Positions 27,819-38,938 of a stretch of DNA of 64,000 nt are shown here, one piece after another; positions within the stretch are counted from its first letter, which is position 1; each line of letters starts with the position of its first letter. The notes beneath the pieces were generated by a model. The model ran no database searches. It had not been told where the DNA came from and worked only from the letters and a program-made list of their open reading frames with translations. This stretch comes from RPQJ01 sp963754125. GTDB taxonomy: Bacteria > Pseudomonadota > Gammaproteobacteria > Steroidobacterales > Steroidobacteraceae. The stretch lies in the NCBI GenBank assembly GCA_963754125.1, contig CAVWEX010000001.1, positions 1-64,000 of the forward strand, written 5' to 3'. The translations under genes and the position numbers were made by a program.

Positions 27819-29132
27819 CAGGCGGTGCCGTACTTCGTCTCGACCTTCACGCCGATCGAGTTGAGGAATGCCGTTGGCAGGACGCCGCCGGCGCTGATGA
27901 TCACGGCGTCGTTCTCGAGCGCCACTTCGTCCTCCACGAGTCGCAGCAGCACCTTGTCCCGCTCGATGCCGAGCACCTCGGATTTCAGGAGGACCTGGAC
28001 CTTGCCTGCGTCTGCCGCGGCCCTCAGGCGCTCGCGGTTGGCCGGTTTGACGCGGCTGAAGGCCTCTGCACGGTACGAGAGTGCCACCCTGGAGCCCGGG
28101 ACCTGGCTGATGGTGGTGGCGGCCTCGACAGCGCTGTCGCCGCCGCCCACGACCAGCACCTGGCGGTTGCTGTACTGCTCGGGCTCGATGAGCTTGTAGG
28201 TGACCTTGGTGAGGTCCTCCCCGGGCACGCCGAGCTGGCGCGGCGTGCCCCGTCGCCCGATGGCGAGCAGGACGTGCCGCGCCAGGATCTCGCGCGTGCT
28301 GGTCTGGACCCGGAAGCCAGTCGCCCTCCCGGGTGACGGCCACCACGCGCTCCTTGAAGCTGATCGGCACGCCGGTTTCGCGCTGCACCTTCTGCCAGTA
28401 GGCGAGCAGCTCCTCCTTGCTGGTGCTGCCGAAGTTGACCTTGCCCACCAGTGGCAGGTGCGCGGTGCCGGCCATGACCAGCTTGCCGCGCGGATAGTGG
28501 GACACCATGCCGCCGAAGGAGTCCTGCTCGATCGTGACGAACCTGAGCTTGTGCTCCATCGCGGCCAGCGAGGCGGAGAAGCCCGCGGGCCCGGCGCCGA
28601 CGATGACGACGTCCACGGCGGAGCCGTTCTTCGGCGCGGGATTCCGCGCGATGTAGCTGATGGCCTGCCGGCCCTGCTCGATGGCGTTGCGGATCAGGCC
28701 CATGCCGCCGAGCTCGCCGGCGATGTAGATGCCGGGCACGTTGGTCTGGAAGTCCGGTCCGACGTCGGGGATGTCCATCCCGCGACGCTCCGTGCCAAAC
28801 ACCAGGGTGATCGCGCCCACCGGGCAGGCGGTGCGGCAGGCGCCGTGGCCGATGCAGTCGCTGGGCGAGACCAGCTCGGCCTTGCCCCGGATCATCCCGA
28901 GCACCTGGTGCCCGGGCATTTCGGGGCAGGCGTTGATGCAGGCCTTGCAGCCGATGCAGATGTTCGGATCGATCACCGGGTGAATGGCGGGCGGCTCGAT
29001 CATCCCCGAGGCGTGGGAGGCCTCGAGCACCGCCGCGCTCCGCCGGTGCAGGCGGTTCTGGAACCAGCCATACGTGACGACGATTGCCATCGCGGGCAAC
29101 AGATACGTCAGTACCGCCATCGTCGAGTTCAT
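27818..29132 (-). CDS. Membrane-anchored ferredoxin/FAD-NAD(P) oxidoreductase (frameshifted)
   Basis: About 437 residues. An N-terminal membrane helix (VLTYLLPAMAIVVTYGWF) is followed by a two-cluster ferredoxin domain: CIGCKACINACP is a complete 4Fe-4S motif, while CIGHGACRTACP has His where the second Cys would be. Then comes a thioredoxin-reductase-like flavin domain with VVIVGAGPAGFSASLAA for FAD and VLVVGGGDSAVEAA for NAD(P). No CxxC redox pair is visible in the reductase part. One extra base near 28320 splits it. It likely passes electrons between NAD(P)H and a membrane or periplasmic carrier. Divergent from the heme-rich cluster at 29523. Confidence 0.8.
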
Positions 29133-29287
29133 GGCTTCATTTGCCCGGAGCCTGGATAGGCCGACCCCATCGACGGCCCGGATGCATTCTCATGGTCCTG
29201 CCGGGCACCAGATGTGCGCCGCTTCACAGTGCCGGCGTCGGGGCGCCGCTAATGTGTGCGAACGGGCGCAAAGGCGCTGACCGGGGT

Positions 29288-29316
29288 TTGACATAAAGCG
29301 AATCCTGGGGGATGCA
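29288..29316 (+). promoter_or_regulatory. Promoter-like element of the cytochrome cluster
   Basis: TTGACA at 29288-29293 followed after 17 bases by GATGCA at 29311-29316. The -35 is perfect and the -10 poor, which would suit an activated or repressed promoter. It lies in the 390-base gap (29133-29522), which otherwise contains only the palindrome at 29327. Confidence 0.4.
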
Positions 29317-29326
29317 ATCGACCGCT

Positions 29327-29347
29327 GTTGTGCATAAGATGCACAAC
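29327..29347. promoter_or_regulatory. Perfect inverted repeat, candidate operator
   Basis: Arms GTTGTGCAT and ATGCACAAC are exact complements around AAG, giving a 21-base palindrome just downstream of the -10-like site, in the region between the divergent oxidoreductase and cytochrome genes. The regulator is unknown; no regulator gene lies next to it in the window. Confidence 0.6.
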
Positions 29348-29522
29348 TGAGTGCGGAAGTGCAATTCGCGGGTCCTGCTCGCGGGCCGGCGGGTCGTCGC
29401 CATGTCCGCGGATCGATCCGGCGACAGTCGTCGATCGGGGCGAGGAGACAGGGATTGAGTGGAGTATCGGCAGCCGTGCGGGCGACCGACGGCTTCGACG
29501 GACGGACGGGCGGCCCTGGAAA

Positions 29523-30374
29523 GTGCTGCGTTCCCTGTACTCGCGCTACGGGGCGCTGGCGGGCTACGCGATCGCGGCGCTGGCCGTCTATGTGGGATGG
29601 ATCGGCCGCGACCAGCGCAACATCAATGGCGAATACGGGCTGGGCTATGCCCTCGGCATCGTCGGCGGTTCGCTCATGCTGATCCTGCTGCTCTACTCGC
29701 GTGCGCAAGCGCGTGCGCTGGCTTGCGCGCTTCGGCGAGACCCGGCACTGGTTTCGCATCCACATGATGCTGGGGATCGTCGGACCCGTCCTGATCCTGT
29801 ATCACTGCAACTTCGAGCTTGGGCGACCTCAATTCCCAGGTGGCGCTGTACTGCACGCTGCTCGTGGCCGGCAGCGGCGTGCTTGGCCGCTACTTCTATG
29901 CCGGCATCCACCACGGGTTGTATGGCAGCAAGGCGACGCTCCAGGACATGGTGGGAGTGCTCGAGAAGTCGGTCTCCGGTGGCCACGCGAGCGCGTTGAT
30001 CGAGCCCATCCGCGAGGAACTGGTGGCACTGGACAAGCGCGTGCTCGCCCCGTCGGTCACCGTCATGGACAGCATCATTCGCCACCTGACGATCAGCTGG
30101 CAGACGCGGCTGACCTACAGCCGCCTGATGTCCCGGACCCGCCGCGCACTCATGACCAAGGCCATGACCTCCGCGGTCGTCGACCAGCACGCCGACCGGC
30201 TCGAGGCGACGATACGCAAGTACCTGCGGGAGCACCTGAGCCAGGTGCGCCAGGTGGCCCGCTTCAACTGCCTTCGAGCGGCTGTTCGCGCTCTGGCACG
30301 TGGTGCACGTGCCGTTCTTCCTGATGATGATCTTCTCGGGACTGTTCCACGTCTTCGCCGTACACCTGTACTAG
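29523..30374 (+). CDS. Multi-pass membrane protein, cytochrome-b-like (frameshifted)
   Basis: About 282 residues with four predicted membrane segments: LAGYAIAALAVYVGW, LGYALGIVGGSLMLILLLY, MMLGIVGPVLILYHC and VPFFLMMIFSGLFHVFAVHL. Histidines lie within or next to the helices (RIHMMLG, LYHCNF, AGIHHGLYG, LWHVVHVPF, GLFHVFAVH), as expected for b-heme ligation. A soluble helical stretch of roughly 110 residues separates helices 3 and 4. GTG at 29523 follows GGAAA. Extra bases lie near 29697, 29817 and 30272. It precedes the multiheme cytochrome by 14 bases and could hand electrons from the quinone pool to it. No exact family recognised. Confidence 0.65.
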
Positions 30375-30388
30375 ACGGGCATCCGGAC

Positions 30389-31978
30389 GTGGCGCCTGGA
30401 AGGAAACACGGGCTGGCGGCGCTGGTCACGCTCCTTCTGTGCGCCTCGCGCCGCTGGCCGCCGGAGCCGTGGACTGGGAAAGTCTCGTCATGCCCGGCCC
30501 GGTGATCAGCGGCCATGCCGACATCGAGAAGCAGTGCAAGAAGTGTCACGCGCCGTTCGCGCGGGACGACCAGCGCAAGCTCTGCCTCGATTGCCACGAC
30601 AAGGTGGACGCCGACATCAGCAGGAAGTCGGGCTTTCACTGGCGATCCGAGGCGGCCCGGACCGGCCAGTGCCGGAACTGCCACACGGAACACGAGGGCC
30701 GGGCCGCGGACGTCGTCCGCCTGACGCCGCAGACCTTCAATCACGCCCTGACGGACTATCGCGCTCGAAGGCGGCCACAGGAAGGTCGCGTGCGCCGACT
30801 GCCACGAGCCCAAGGTGAAGCACCGGGATGCGCCGTCCACCTGCATTGGCTGCCACGCAGAGGACGATGCGCACAAGAAGGCTCTGGGCGACGACTGCGC
30901 CTCATGCCACAGCGTCGAGTCCTGGAAGCAGACCAGGTTCGACCACGCCAAGGCGAGCGACCCGAGCTACCCGCTGACCGGCGCCCACGAGAAGGTCGAA
31001 TGCGGCCTGTGCCACGCCGGGCAGCGCTACAAGGACACGCCCACGACCTGCGTCGCGTGCCACCGGATCGATGACGCGCACCAGGGCCAGCGTGGCACGG
31101 ACTGCGAGTCGTGCCATACCACCGCCGAGTGGAAGGAGCAGACGTTCGATCACTTCAGGAAGACCGGCTTCGCCCTGACGGCCGGCCACTCGGGCCTCGC
31201 CTGCGTGGCCTGCCACGCCGGCAATGACTTCAAGAAGACCGACGGCAAGACGTGCGTCGACTGCCATCGGAGCGACGACACCCACCAGGGCCGCAACGGC
31301 GTCGAGTGCAAGACCTGCCACACGACGAAAGCCTGGAAGGACGGGAAGTTCGATCACGCGAAGGAGACGAAGTTCGCCCTGAACGGCGCCCACGCCGAGC
31401 TCGGCTGCGTGGCCTGTCACAAGGGCGCGGCAAAGACCGAGAAGCTCGAGACTGACCTGCGTGTCCTGCCATCGGGGGAACGACCCGCACAAGGAATCGC
31501 TCGGCACCGACTGCGGCACCTGCCATGGCGAGAAGACCTGGCAGGCCGACGTGCGCTTCGATCACGACCTCACGGGCTTCCCGCTCGCGGGACTGCACGC
31601 CACCACGTCCTGCGAGTCCTGCCACGTGGACAAGAAGTTCGCCGGCACGAAGTCGGCGTGCATCGACTGCCATCGGCCGGATGACGTGCACAAGGGCAAC
31701 CTCGGCGACAAGTGCGCCGACTGCCACACGCCGAACGACTGGCGCATCTGGACCTTCGATCACAACGCGCAGACGGACTTCCGCCTCGACGGCGCCCACT
31801 CGGACCTGCGCTGCGTCGCCTGCCATGTCCGGCCGCCCGGCGAGGGCCGCGGCAATGGCCCGGGACTGCGGCAGCTGCCATCGCAGGGACGACAGGCACA
31901 ACGGCCAGTTCGGCACGGATTGCGCCCGCTGCCACAACACCCGCACGTTCTCGGGTGCAAGGAGAAGGACGACAATGA
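30389..31978 (+). CDS. Multiheme cytochrome c with about 21 CXXCH motifs (frameshifted)
   Basis: About 525 residues, exported (GLAALVTLLLCAS). Counting through the corrected frames gives 21 CXXCH sites: CKKCH, CLDCH, CRNCH, CADCH, CIGCH, CASCH, CGLCH, CVACH, CESCH, CVACH, CVDCH, CKTCH, CVACH, CVSCH, CGTCH, CESCH, CIDCH, CADCH, CVACH, CGSCH, CARCH. A unit of about 55 residues with F-D-H between heme pairs (RFDHAKA, TFDHFRK, KFDHAKE, RFDHDLT, TFDHNAQ) repeats. Indels near 30448, 30763, 31453, 31855 and close to the end. The ATG of the next gene overlaps the likely stop. Periplasmic electron wire by inference. Confidence 0.8.
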
Positions 31979-32453
31979 GCGTCATCGCCACCGTTCGCCG
32001 CGCCGGGCTGGCTGTTGCCGCCGTGCTGGCCTTCGGCGCCGGGCTCGATCGACCCTGGCGTTGCCCAGACACCGTTCGACTCATCCTTCGATCACATGTC
32101 GACCGGGTGGCCGCTGGAAGGCTCGCACCGGAACGTCGATTGCGCGTCATGCCACGTGGGCGGAATCTTCGAGGGCACGCCCCGGCAATGCGTGGCCTGT
32201 CACTCGCGGGCGGGACTGGTCAAGGCGACGGCGCCGTCGATCACGCACATCCGCACCACCGACGAGTGCGATGCCTGCCACCGGGAGACGACCTGGTCCT
32301 ACGTGAGGCCGGTCGATCACAAGGCCGTCGTCGGCACCTGCTTCAGCTGCCACAACGGCCTGACGGCAACCGGGAAGCCGCCCGATCCACATCCCGACCA
32401 GCAGCGACTGCGAGGCCTGCCACTCGACGCGCGCCTGGACGCCGGCCGGCTGA
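31975..32453 (+). CDS. Pentaheme cytochrome c (frameshifted)
   Basis: About 158 residues with a signal peptide (RRAGLAVAAVLAFGAG). Five CXXCH motifs: CASCH, CVACH, CDACH, CFSCH and CEACH. The opening FDSSFDHMSTGWPLEGSH echoes the repeat unit of the preceding 21-heme protein, so it may be a derived fragment of the same fold. Extra bases lie near 32040 and 32390. ATG at 31975 sits behind AAGGAG and overlaps the previous stop. Probably a periplasmic partner. Confidence 0.75.
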
Positions 32454-32459
32454 ACTCCC

Positions 32460-33354
32460 GTGAGCATCATCCGCAGTCTGTCGAGCTCGCCTTGCTGGTG
32501 CTGGCCAGCGGCGTGCTGCCGCGGGAGCGCCGGGCGAGATCGCTTCCGTCCTGATCTCGAGAACCGGCGGTACCGCCGACATGGAGATCCGGTTCGCCTG
32601 CCCGAACCGGCTGCTGGGACGTCTCGCCGGGAGCACCGCGACAGCATCGAGCGAGATCACGCTCGTCGCGAACGGACGGGTGCCCCGGCGCGGATGACTC
32701 CATCAGGGACGCCACGCGGCCGGCCGGCCGCGAGCTTGCCGCACTGGACGAGGTCGAGTACACGGCCCGGCCCGGGACCGACGCCACGTTGCGCCTGCGC
32801 TTCGATCGCCCGGTGCTGGTCAGCGGTCGAGCAGGCCGGCGACCTGCGCGGCCTGCAGCGTGCAGCGTCCAGGTCGTCGCCGGAGCCGAGGCCGGACGCG
32901 CCGGCGGCCGCCGACTGCCCCAGCCGTCTCGCCGCCGTCGGCCCGGCCGGGACCGACCCCTGAGCAGATTGCCCGCGCGGAGGAGCGGGCACGGCTGGCC
33001 ATCGCAGCCGAAGCAGGCGCCGGCGGCGACCGCGGCGCCGGGCTTCGTGCTGAACCTGCGCTCCGCGACCGACGCCGATCGACCCGGGCGCGGAGCCCAC
33101 GGGGCTCGCGCGGCAGGGCCAGGTCACTCTACGTCTCCGATCTGCAGGTGGACGACCAGCTGTGGCATCGGCTGCGCCTCGGCTTCTTCGCCACCGAGGC
33201 GGATGCGAACGCCGTCCTCGCCGGCCTGCGGTCGCGCTATCCGGACGCCTGGGTGACGACGGCTTCCGCCGCCGAACGCCTGGCCTCCGGCGCCGGCACG
33301 ACGGCCGCGCCGCAGGGTCCGGTCGGCGGCGACGGCGGCGTGCCGGCCCGGTGA
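32460..33354 (+). CDS. Exported SPOR-domain protein (heavily frameshifted)
   Basis: About 290 residues reconstructed across at least five frame changes. A hydrophobic leader (VELALLVLASGVLP) precedes a beta-rich domain (EIASVLISRTGGTADMEI, RLRFDRPVLVS), a Pro/Ala-rich linker, and a C-terminal SPOR-like domain (LYVSDLQVDDQLWHRLRLGFF, TEADANAVLAGLRSRYPDAW). SPOR domains usually bind denuded peptidoglycan at the septum, but are also used as surface-assembly modules. It starts at GTG 32460 and ends overlapping the next gene by four bases. Function unknown. Confidence 0.6.
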
Positions 33355-34988
33355 GCGGCCCGCTGACCGATGCCCAGGCGGCGGAACTGCTCGAGCAGGC
33401 CCGCGGCGCCATCATCGATCAGGACTATCCGCGGGCCATCGACGTCACGACGCGCATTCTCGCGGCGCCGCCTCGCGCCGAGACGGCGGAGGCGCGCGAA
33501 CTGCTGGGGCTCGCGCGGGAGCGCAGCGGCCAGGTCACGCAGGCGGTGGCGGAGTACCAGCGGTACCTGGCCGACTACCCCGATGGCGATGGCGCGCTCC
33601 GCGTCCGGCAGCGGCTCGCGGCGCTGACGACGGCGCGCGAGCAGCCGAAGGAATCGATCCGCGGCCAGGCCGCGGCGCGCGACAGTGCCTGGGATGTCTA
33701 CGGCGGAATCTCCCAGTTCTATCGCCGCGATTCCATCGACTTCGGCGGCGAGTCCGGGCTCGGTGGATCAGTCCGCCATCTTCTCCGATGCGGAGGTCGT
33801 CGCCCGCCACACCGGCGAGCGCTTCGATTTCGAGTCGCGGGCCAACCGTTGGCTACACCTACGACATGTCCGGCGGCGACGACGATCCCGACAACGAGAC
33901 GCGGATCTACAACCTGTACGTGGACCTGAACGACCAGTCCCTGGGCGTCTCCACGCGGCTTGGCCGGCAGACCCTGCGCAACCAGGGCGTGCTCGGCCGC
34001 TTCGACGGCGGAATCGTGTCCTGGCAGGTGGCGCCGTGCGTACCGGCTGAACGTGCTTGCCGGCCTCCCGGTCTACAACCCCAACGAGAACGTCGAGACG
34101 AGCCGCACGTTCTACGGCTTCAGCGTCGACGCGCTGAACCTGCTGGACCTCTTCGACGTGAACGTGTTCATCAACATCCAGGACGTCGACGACGTCAACG
34201 ACCGCGAGGCCGCGGGCGCCGAGATCCGCTACTTCGGCGGGAACAGGTCGCTGATCGCGTCGGTGGACTACGACTTCGGCTACAGCGAGCTCAACAGCGT
34301 GGCGGCGCTCGGCAACTGGACCTTCGACAACAGCCTGACGGTCAACGGGCGGTTCGACTGGCGCAACTCCCCGTACCTCACCACCGAGAATGCCCTGATC
34401 GGCCAGCCGGCGTCGAGCATCCAGGACCTGTTGCTGACCTACACGGAGGGCGAGATTCGCCAGCTGGCCCTGGACCGTTCCGGCGCCATGCAGAGCTTTG
34501 CGCTGGGCGTGTCCCGCCCGATCTCGGAGCGCTTCCAGATCAGCGCGGACGTCACGGCCTCCCAGTACGACGGGACGCCCGATTCGGGCGGCGTGCGGCG
34601 AGACGCCGGATTCCGGGACGCTGATCTATTCCTACCTCAGCCTGGTCGGCACGAGCCTGATCACGGGAAGGGGATATGTCCGTCCTCAGCCTGCGCTACT
34701 CCGACAGCGGGACGTCCAAGTCCACCGCGATGTTCCTCGATACCCGCTTCCCGCTGAGCCAGGCCTGCGGCTGAATCCGAGGGTGCTGGTGTCGCACCGG
34801 GAGATCACGACCGGGCGACGCGACGGAACTGCTGGTTCGGCCGGGCCTCCGCGTCCTGTACCGCATGACACGCCAGTTCCGCCTCGAGTTCGAGGGCGGT
34901 GGCGAGTTTGGCAGCCGCGACAGCGGCGACGAGTCGAACAACTCGACCGGGCTACTACCTTTATATGGGCTACACGGCGGACTTCTGA
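33351..34988 (+). CDS. TPR plus outer-membrane beta-barrel protein (frameshifted)
   Basis: About 543 residues. The first 100 or so form TPR-like helices (AAELLEQARGAIIDQDYPRAIDV, ARELLGLARERSGQVTQAV). The rest is built of alternating amphipathic strands with aromatic girdles (RIYNLYVDLNDQSLGVSTRL, RTFYGFSVDALNLLDLFDVNVF, SLIASVDYDFGYSEL, LTVNGRFDWRNSPYL) and ends in MGYTADF, an outer-membrane C-terminal signature with final Phe. No signal peptide is visible after GTG 33351, so the true N-terminus may lie in the preceding gene and the two could be one protein. Extra bases near 33762, 33845, 34040, 34600, 34690, 34820 and 34955. It could be the outer-membrane part of an electron conduit. Confidence 0.6.
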
Positions 34989-34990
34989 TC

Positions 34991-35610
34991 ATGGGCGCAG
35001 CAGCCAATCACGATAGTCCTGGCGGCGAGCGGTTGCGGTCGCGCTCGTCGCCTCCTGCGGGACTGCTGCGCCCAGTCGGCGTGCCGTCGGATTATCTCGA
35101 TGACGCGACCGGTGCAACGATCACCCGCGTCGACCAGCCCTTCGTCCTCTTCAGCGACGATCCGGCCCGCGCGGCCAATGCCCGCGACTACATCTCACGC
35201 GGCGCCGCTGGCGGTCAACCAGTCCGGCAAGCGCTCCTGGTGGCTGTGGCTCGGCCTCTGGAGCAGCATCGACCGCGGCGTGTCCGTCGGGGACGCCCGG
35301 CTGGCCGGACGTCGCGGCGAGTACAGCTCATCGTCGACGGCGAGCCCATGGAACTGGACATGGACGGCGCGTGTGGACAGGATTCCCGGCGTCACGCGCC
35401 TGCCCTACGCGGCGCCGGTCGCCACCGCGGAAAATCTGATCCTGCCACTCACCGGCAGCCAGGTGACGCGGCTCAGCCGCGGCGCCAGCATCGTCATTCG
35501 CACGGAGATGACGGGCGGCCCGGCCCTGCTCTGGCAGCCGTGGATCGGGAGCGGCACCTGGACGGGTTTCGCCGAACTCGCGGCGGCAGATACCGGATCG
35601 CCCCGCGTGA
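34991..35610 (+). CDS. Probable lipoprotein of unknown function (heavily frameshifted)
   Basis: The frame opens with a hydrophobic leader and lipobox-like VALVASC. Recognisable pieces include ATITRVDQPFVLFSDDPARA, KRSWWLWLGLWSSIDRG, VQLIVDGEPMELDM-type strands, ILPLTGSQVTRLSRGA and LLWQPWIGSGTWTG. At least four indels are present, and the end is uncertain between 35,610 and 35,676. I do not recognise a family; it reads as a beta-rich, outer-membrane-anchored partner of the preceding barrel and cytochromes. Confidence 0.45.
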
Positions 35611-35697
35611 CCGGCCGCGGGCGGCCCGGCAGCTGCCCGACACCTCCGGTCCTTCGACTACACTCTCGGTGGAGTCCTGATCCCGGAGCACTCGCCC

Positions 35698-36804
<1,107 letters not shown>

Positions 36805-36814
36805 AGGGCCGCGG

Positions 36815-37086
36815 CTAGAGGAATCCGACCCGCTTCCGCCGCCTGCGCTGCCTGAGCTCCCGGTGGAGCGGCTCGGGGTCCAGGATGGATGCCGCCCGGC
36901 CAGACGAGCAGGTTCTGGCTGCGGTCCAGCCGGAGGCGCCGGAATTCGCGCAGGTCCCGGAGGGCTCCAGGGCACCAGGTCGCCAGCTGGTCCTCCAGGT
37001 CGACGCGCGCCTTCGGTGCCGTCCGCGTAGGCGAGCCAGAGCTGGAAGCGCTCGAGGGGCCAGGCAGCAATCAGTCGCGCAGTCAT
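36815..37086 (-). CDS. DUF2442-like small protein (frameshifted)
   Basis: About 88 residues. MTARLIAAWPLERFQLWLAYADGTE, then VDLEDQL and REFRRLRLD, then NLLVWPGGI and DPEPLHRELR line up with the DUF2442 pattern (sugar-like short beta domain of unknown role, often in toxin-antitoxin or plasmid contexts). At least three frame changes. Convergent with frmA, 10 bases apart. Moderately sure of the family, not of any function. Confidence 0.5.
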
Positions 37087-37153
37087 CGCCGGAATCCTGC
37101 GCCGCGCGGGCGCGCGGCAACAACCCGCTAATCTCTGGCGAAGAGACCGCTTT

Positions 37154-37268
37154 TGTAGGAGCGCCTTCAGGCGCGACCGGACATTGGCGGTCAGACTGCT
37201 GTCTCCTAAGCATGCCGGAAATAGCAGTCTGACCCCAATTCCCGGTCGCGCCTGAAGGCGCTCCTACA
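37154..37268. repeat. Nested inverted repeat (REP/REPIN- or MITE-like element)
   Basis: Outer arms TGTAGGAGCGCCTTCAGGCG... at 37154-37180 and the exact complement at 37242-37268 (27 bases each). Inside, GGTCAGACTGCT (37189-37200) pairs with AGCAGTCTGACC (37223-37234). The outer arm resembles the 'GTAGGAGCG' REP families of gammaproteobacteria. The right end overlaps the stop codon of the HAD gene. Confidence 0.8.
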
Positions 37269-37869
37269 GCGTCGCGCGCCAGCGGTCGACGCGGTCGCGG
37301 ACCAGCGCCTCGATCTCCTCCCAGGTCGCGGCGCCGGGCCCAGGCAGATCCCGGTTCGTCGAATTCCGCACCACGATGGTTTCGTGGCCGCTGGCGCGCA
37401 GCGCGCGGATGTTGTCGGGGCTGTCCTCCAGATAGAGGTCGGCGCCGACGGCCGCCTTGTCGCGCATGAAGCACAGGTCCCAGTAGGGGATGCCGTGGCG
37501 CTCGAGCCAGTCGGTGGTCTGGCGGATGGCTTCCTTGTGGAACCAGTGGATGTAGAGGCGATGGGTGATGATGCGGATGCGGATTTCCGGGATCGTGTCG
37601 AGCCGGCGCAATGCGGCCGGTGCGCCGTCGACCGGCGGCAGGCGCGCGAACAGTTCGCGCTCCTTCACGGCGAAGCGGTGCAGGGCGTCGTAGCCGCCCG
37701 ACGGCGTCGAGGCCCCACTCGCCGAAACCGTAGCTGATCTCGTCCGTCAGCGCGGCCTCCGGGACCCCGAGCCACTCGGCCGCGATGGGCTTCAGGCCCC
37801 GGGCGAAATCCGCGACCACGCCGTCCAGGTCGACGCCGAGGACGAACTGCCTTTCACCTCTCGCGACAT
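37264..37869 (-). CDS. HAD-superfamily hydrolase, 5'-nucleotidase-like (frameshifted)
   Basis: About 200 residues. The nucleophile motif is LGVDLDGVVADF near residue 13; IITHRLYIHWF provides the Thr of motif II and LYLEDSPDNI the acidic motif III. The helical cap with GFGEWGL and the second part (LHRFAVKERELFARLPPVDGA) fit a NT5C-like phosphatase. Extra bases near 37835 and 37710. Start ATG at 37869, 11 bases after the peptidyl-prolyl isomerase stop, so the two form an operon. The substrate is unknown. Its stop lies within the nested inverted repeat. Confidence 0.72.
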
Positions 37870-37880
37870 GCCCGCGGCTG

Positions 37881-38162
37881 TCAGGCCGACCGCCGGGTGA
37901 TTTCGATCAGGTGGTAGCCGAACTGGGTCTGCACCGGGCCGTGGACCTTGCCCACGTCGGCGCTGAACACCACGGTGTCGAATTCCCTGACCATCATCCC
38001 CGGGCTGAATTCGCCCAGGTCGCCGCCCTGCTGGCCGGACGGGCACTCGGAGTACTGCTTTGCCACCTGGGCGAAGTCCTCTCCGCCCTCGATGCGGGTC
38101 TTGAGGTCGTGGCAGGTGGCCTGATCGGCGACGAGGATGTGGCGGGCAGTGGCTTTGCGCAT
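37881..38162 (-). CDS. ppiC: Parvulin-type peptidyl-prolyl cis-trans isomerase
   Basis: A 93-residue single-domain cytoplasmic parvulin. ARHILVADQATCHDLKTRIEGG, FAQVAKQYSECPSGQQGGDLGEF and VQTQFGYHLIEI contain the family's His, Cys and FGYH residues. The length equals E. coli PpiC. Intact. Bases 38163-38372 upstream include an AT-rich patch (38260-38290) that may carry promoters for this gene and the divergent fimT-like gene. Confidence 0.93.
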   Translation of the reverse strand: MRKATARHILVADQATCHDLKTRIEGGEDFAQVAKQYSECPSGQQGGDLGEFSPGMMVREFDTVVFSADVGKVHGPVQTQFGYHLIEITRRSA

Positions 38163-38372
38163 GTGGCTGGTTCCTGGAACTGGGGCCGCGAGAGTCTAGC
38201 CGATGCAGCCCGCCACACGACATAAGGGACAAGCGGTCGCTGCGCCGACGGGCGGCCATAACAGACTGAAAGATATAGGATTTTTACGGGAAATCCGGAA
38301 ATCGCGTCACGGTCTTCTCCGCCCCGCTCACCTATCGTTCCGGCCATCGCAAGCTGTGCTGGAGACGAGCCC

Positions 38373-38920
38373 GTGATGTGCCGCTACCCCCCAGGTCTGA
38401 TCCGCAACCGCGGCATGACGGCGGTGGAGCTGCTGTTCACCATGGCCATTGCCGCCCTGGTCATGGCGCTCGCCGTACCGAACTTCCGCGACTTCGTCCA
38501 GAACAACCGGGCCGCCGAGGAGGCCAACGCGCTCGTCGGCGCCCTGGCACTCGCCCGGAGCGAGGCCGTAACCCGCGGCGTCCCCGTCACCGTCTGTTCG
38601 TCCGACCGACAACGAGACCTGCGCCGACGTCAACGGTACCGACTGGAGCACCGGCTGGATCGTCTTCACCGACGCCGATGCCATTGGCGAGGTGAACGAC
38701 GATGACGTCGGTGCTCCGCGGCGCTGCCAGAGCTGCGCAACGGCTCCGAGCTGACCGCCGATGCCAGCTTCGTTTCCTACGGGCCGAGCGGCTTCCTGAC
38801 GCAACGCCGCCGAGCGTCACGTTCGACCTCGACATCCCGGACTGCACCGGCAATCACAACCGCACGATCACGGTGAACCTGCAGGGGCGGGGCGCCGTGG
38901 CCAACGCCGCCTGCGATTGA
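38373..38920 (+). CDS. fimT: Type IV pilus minor pilin, FimT/GspH type (frameshifted)
   Basis: About 180 residues. The prepilin signal is RGMTAVELLFTMAIAALVMALAV, with Glu at position 5 after cleavage and a hydrophobic helix. The GspH-type body has ANALVGALALARSEAVTRGVPVTVCSS and WSTGWIVFTDAD. Indels near 38597, 38712 and 38803. It starts at GTG 38373 or ATG 38376. First gene of the pilin operon. Confidence 0.85.
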
Positions 38921-38938
38921 GAAACCTGGGCAACGACC

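Noticed and set aside
29297..29350. FNR/DNR box for the cytochrome cluster
   Set aside because: No TTGAT-N4-ATCAA sequence is present; the palindrome has TGTGCAT half-sites instead.
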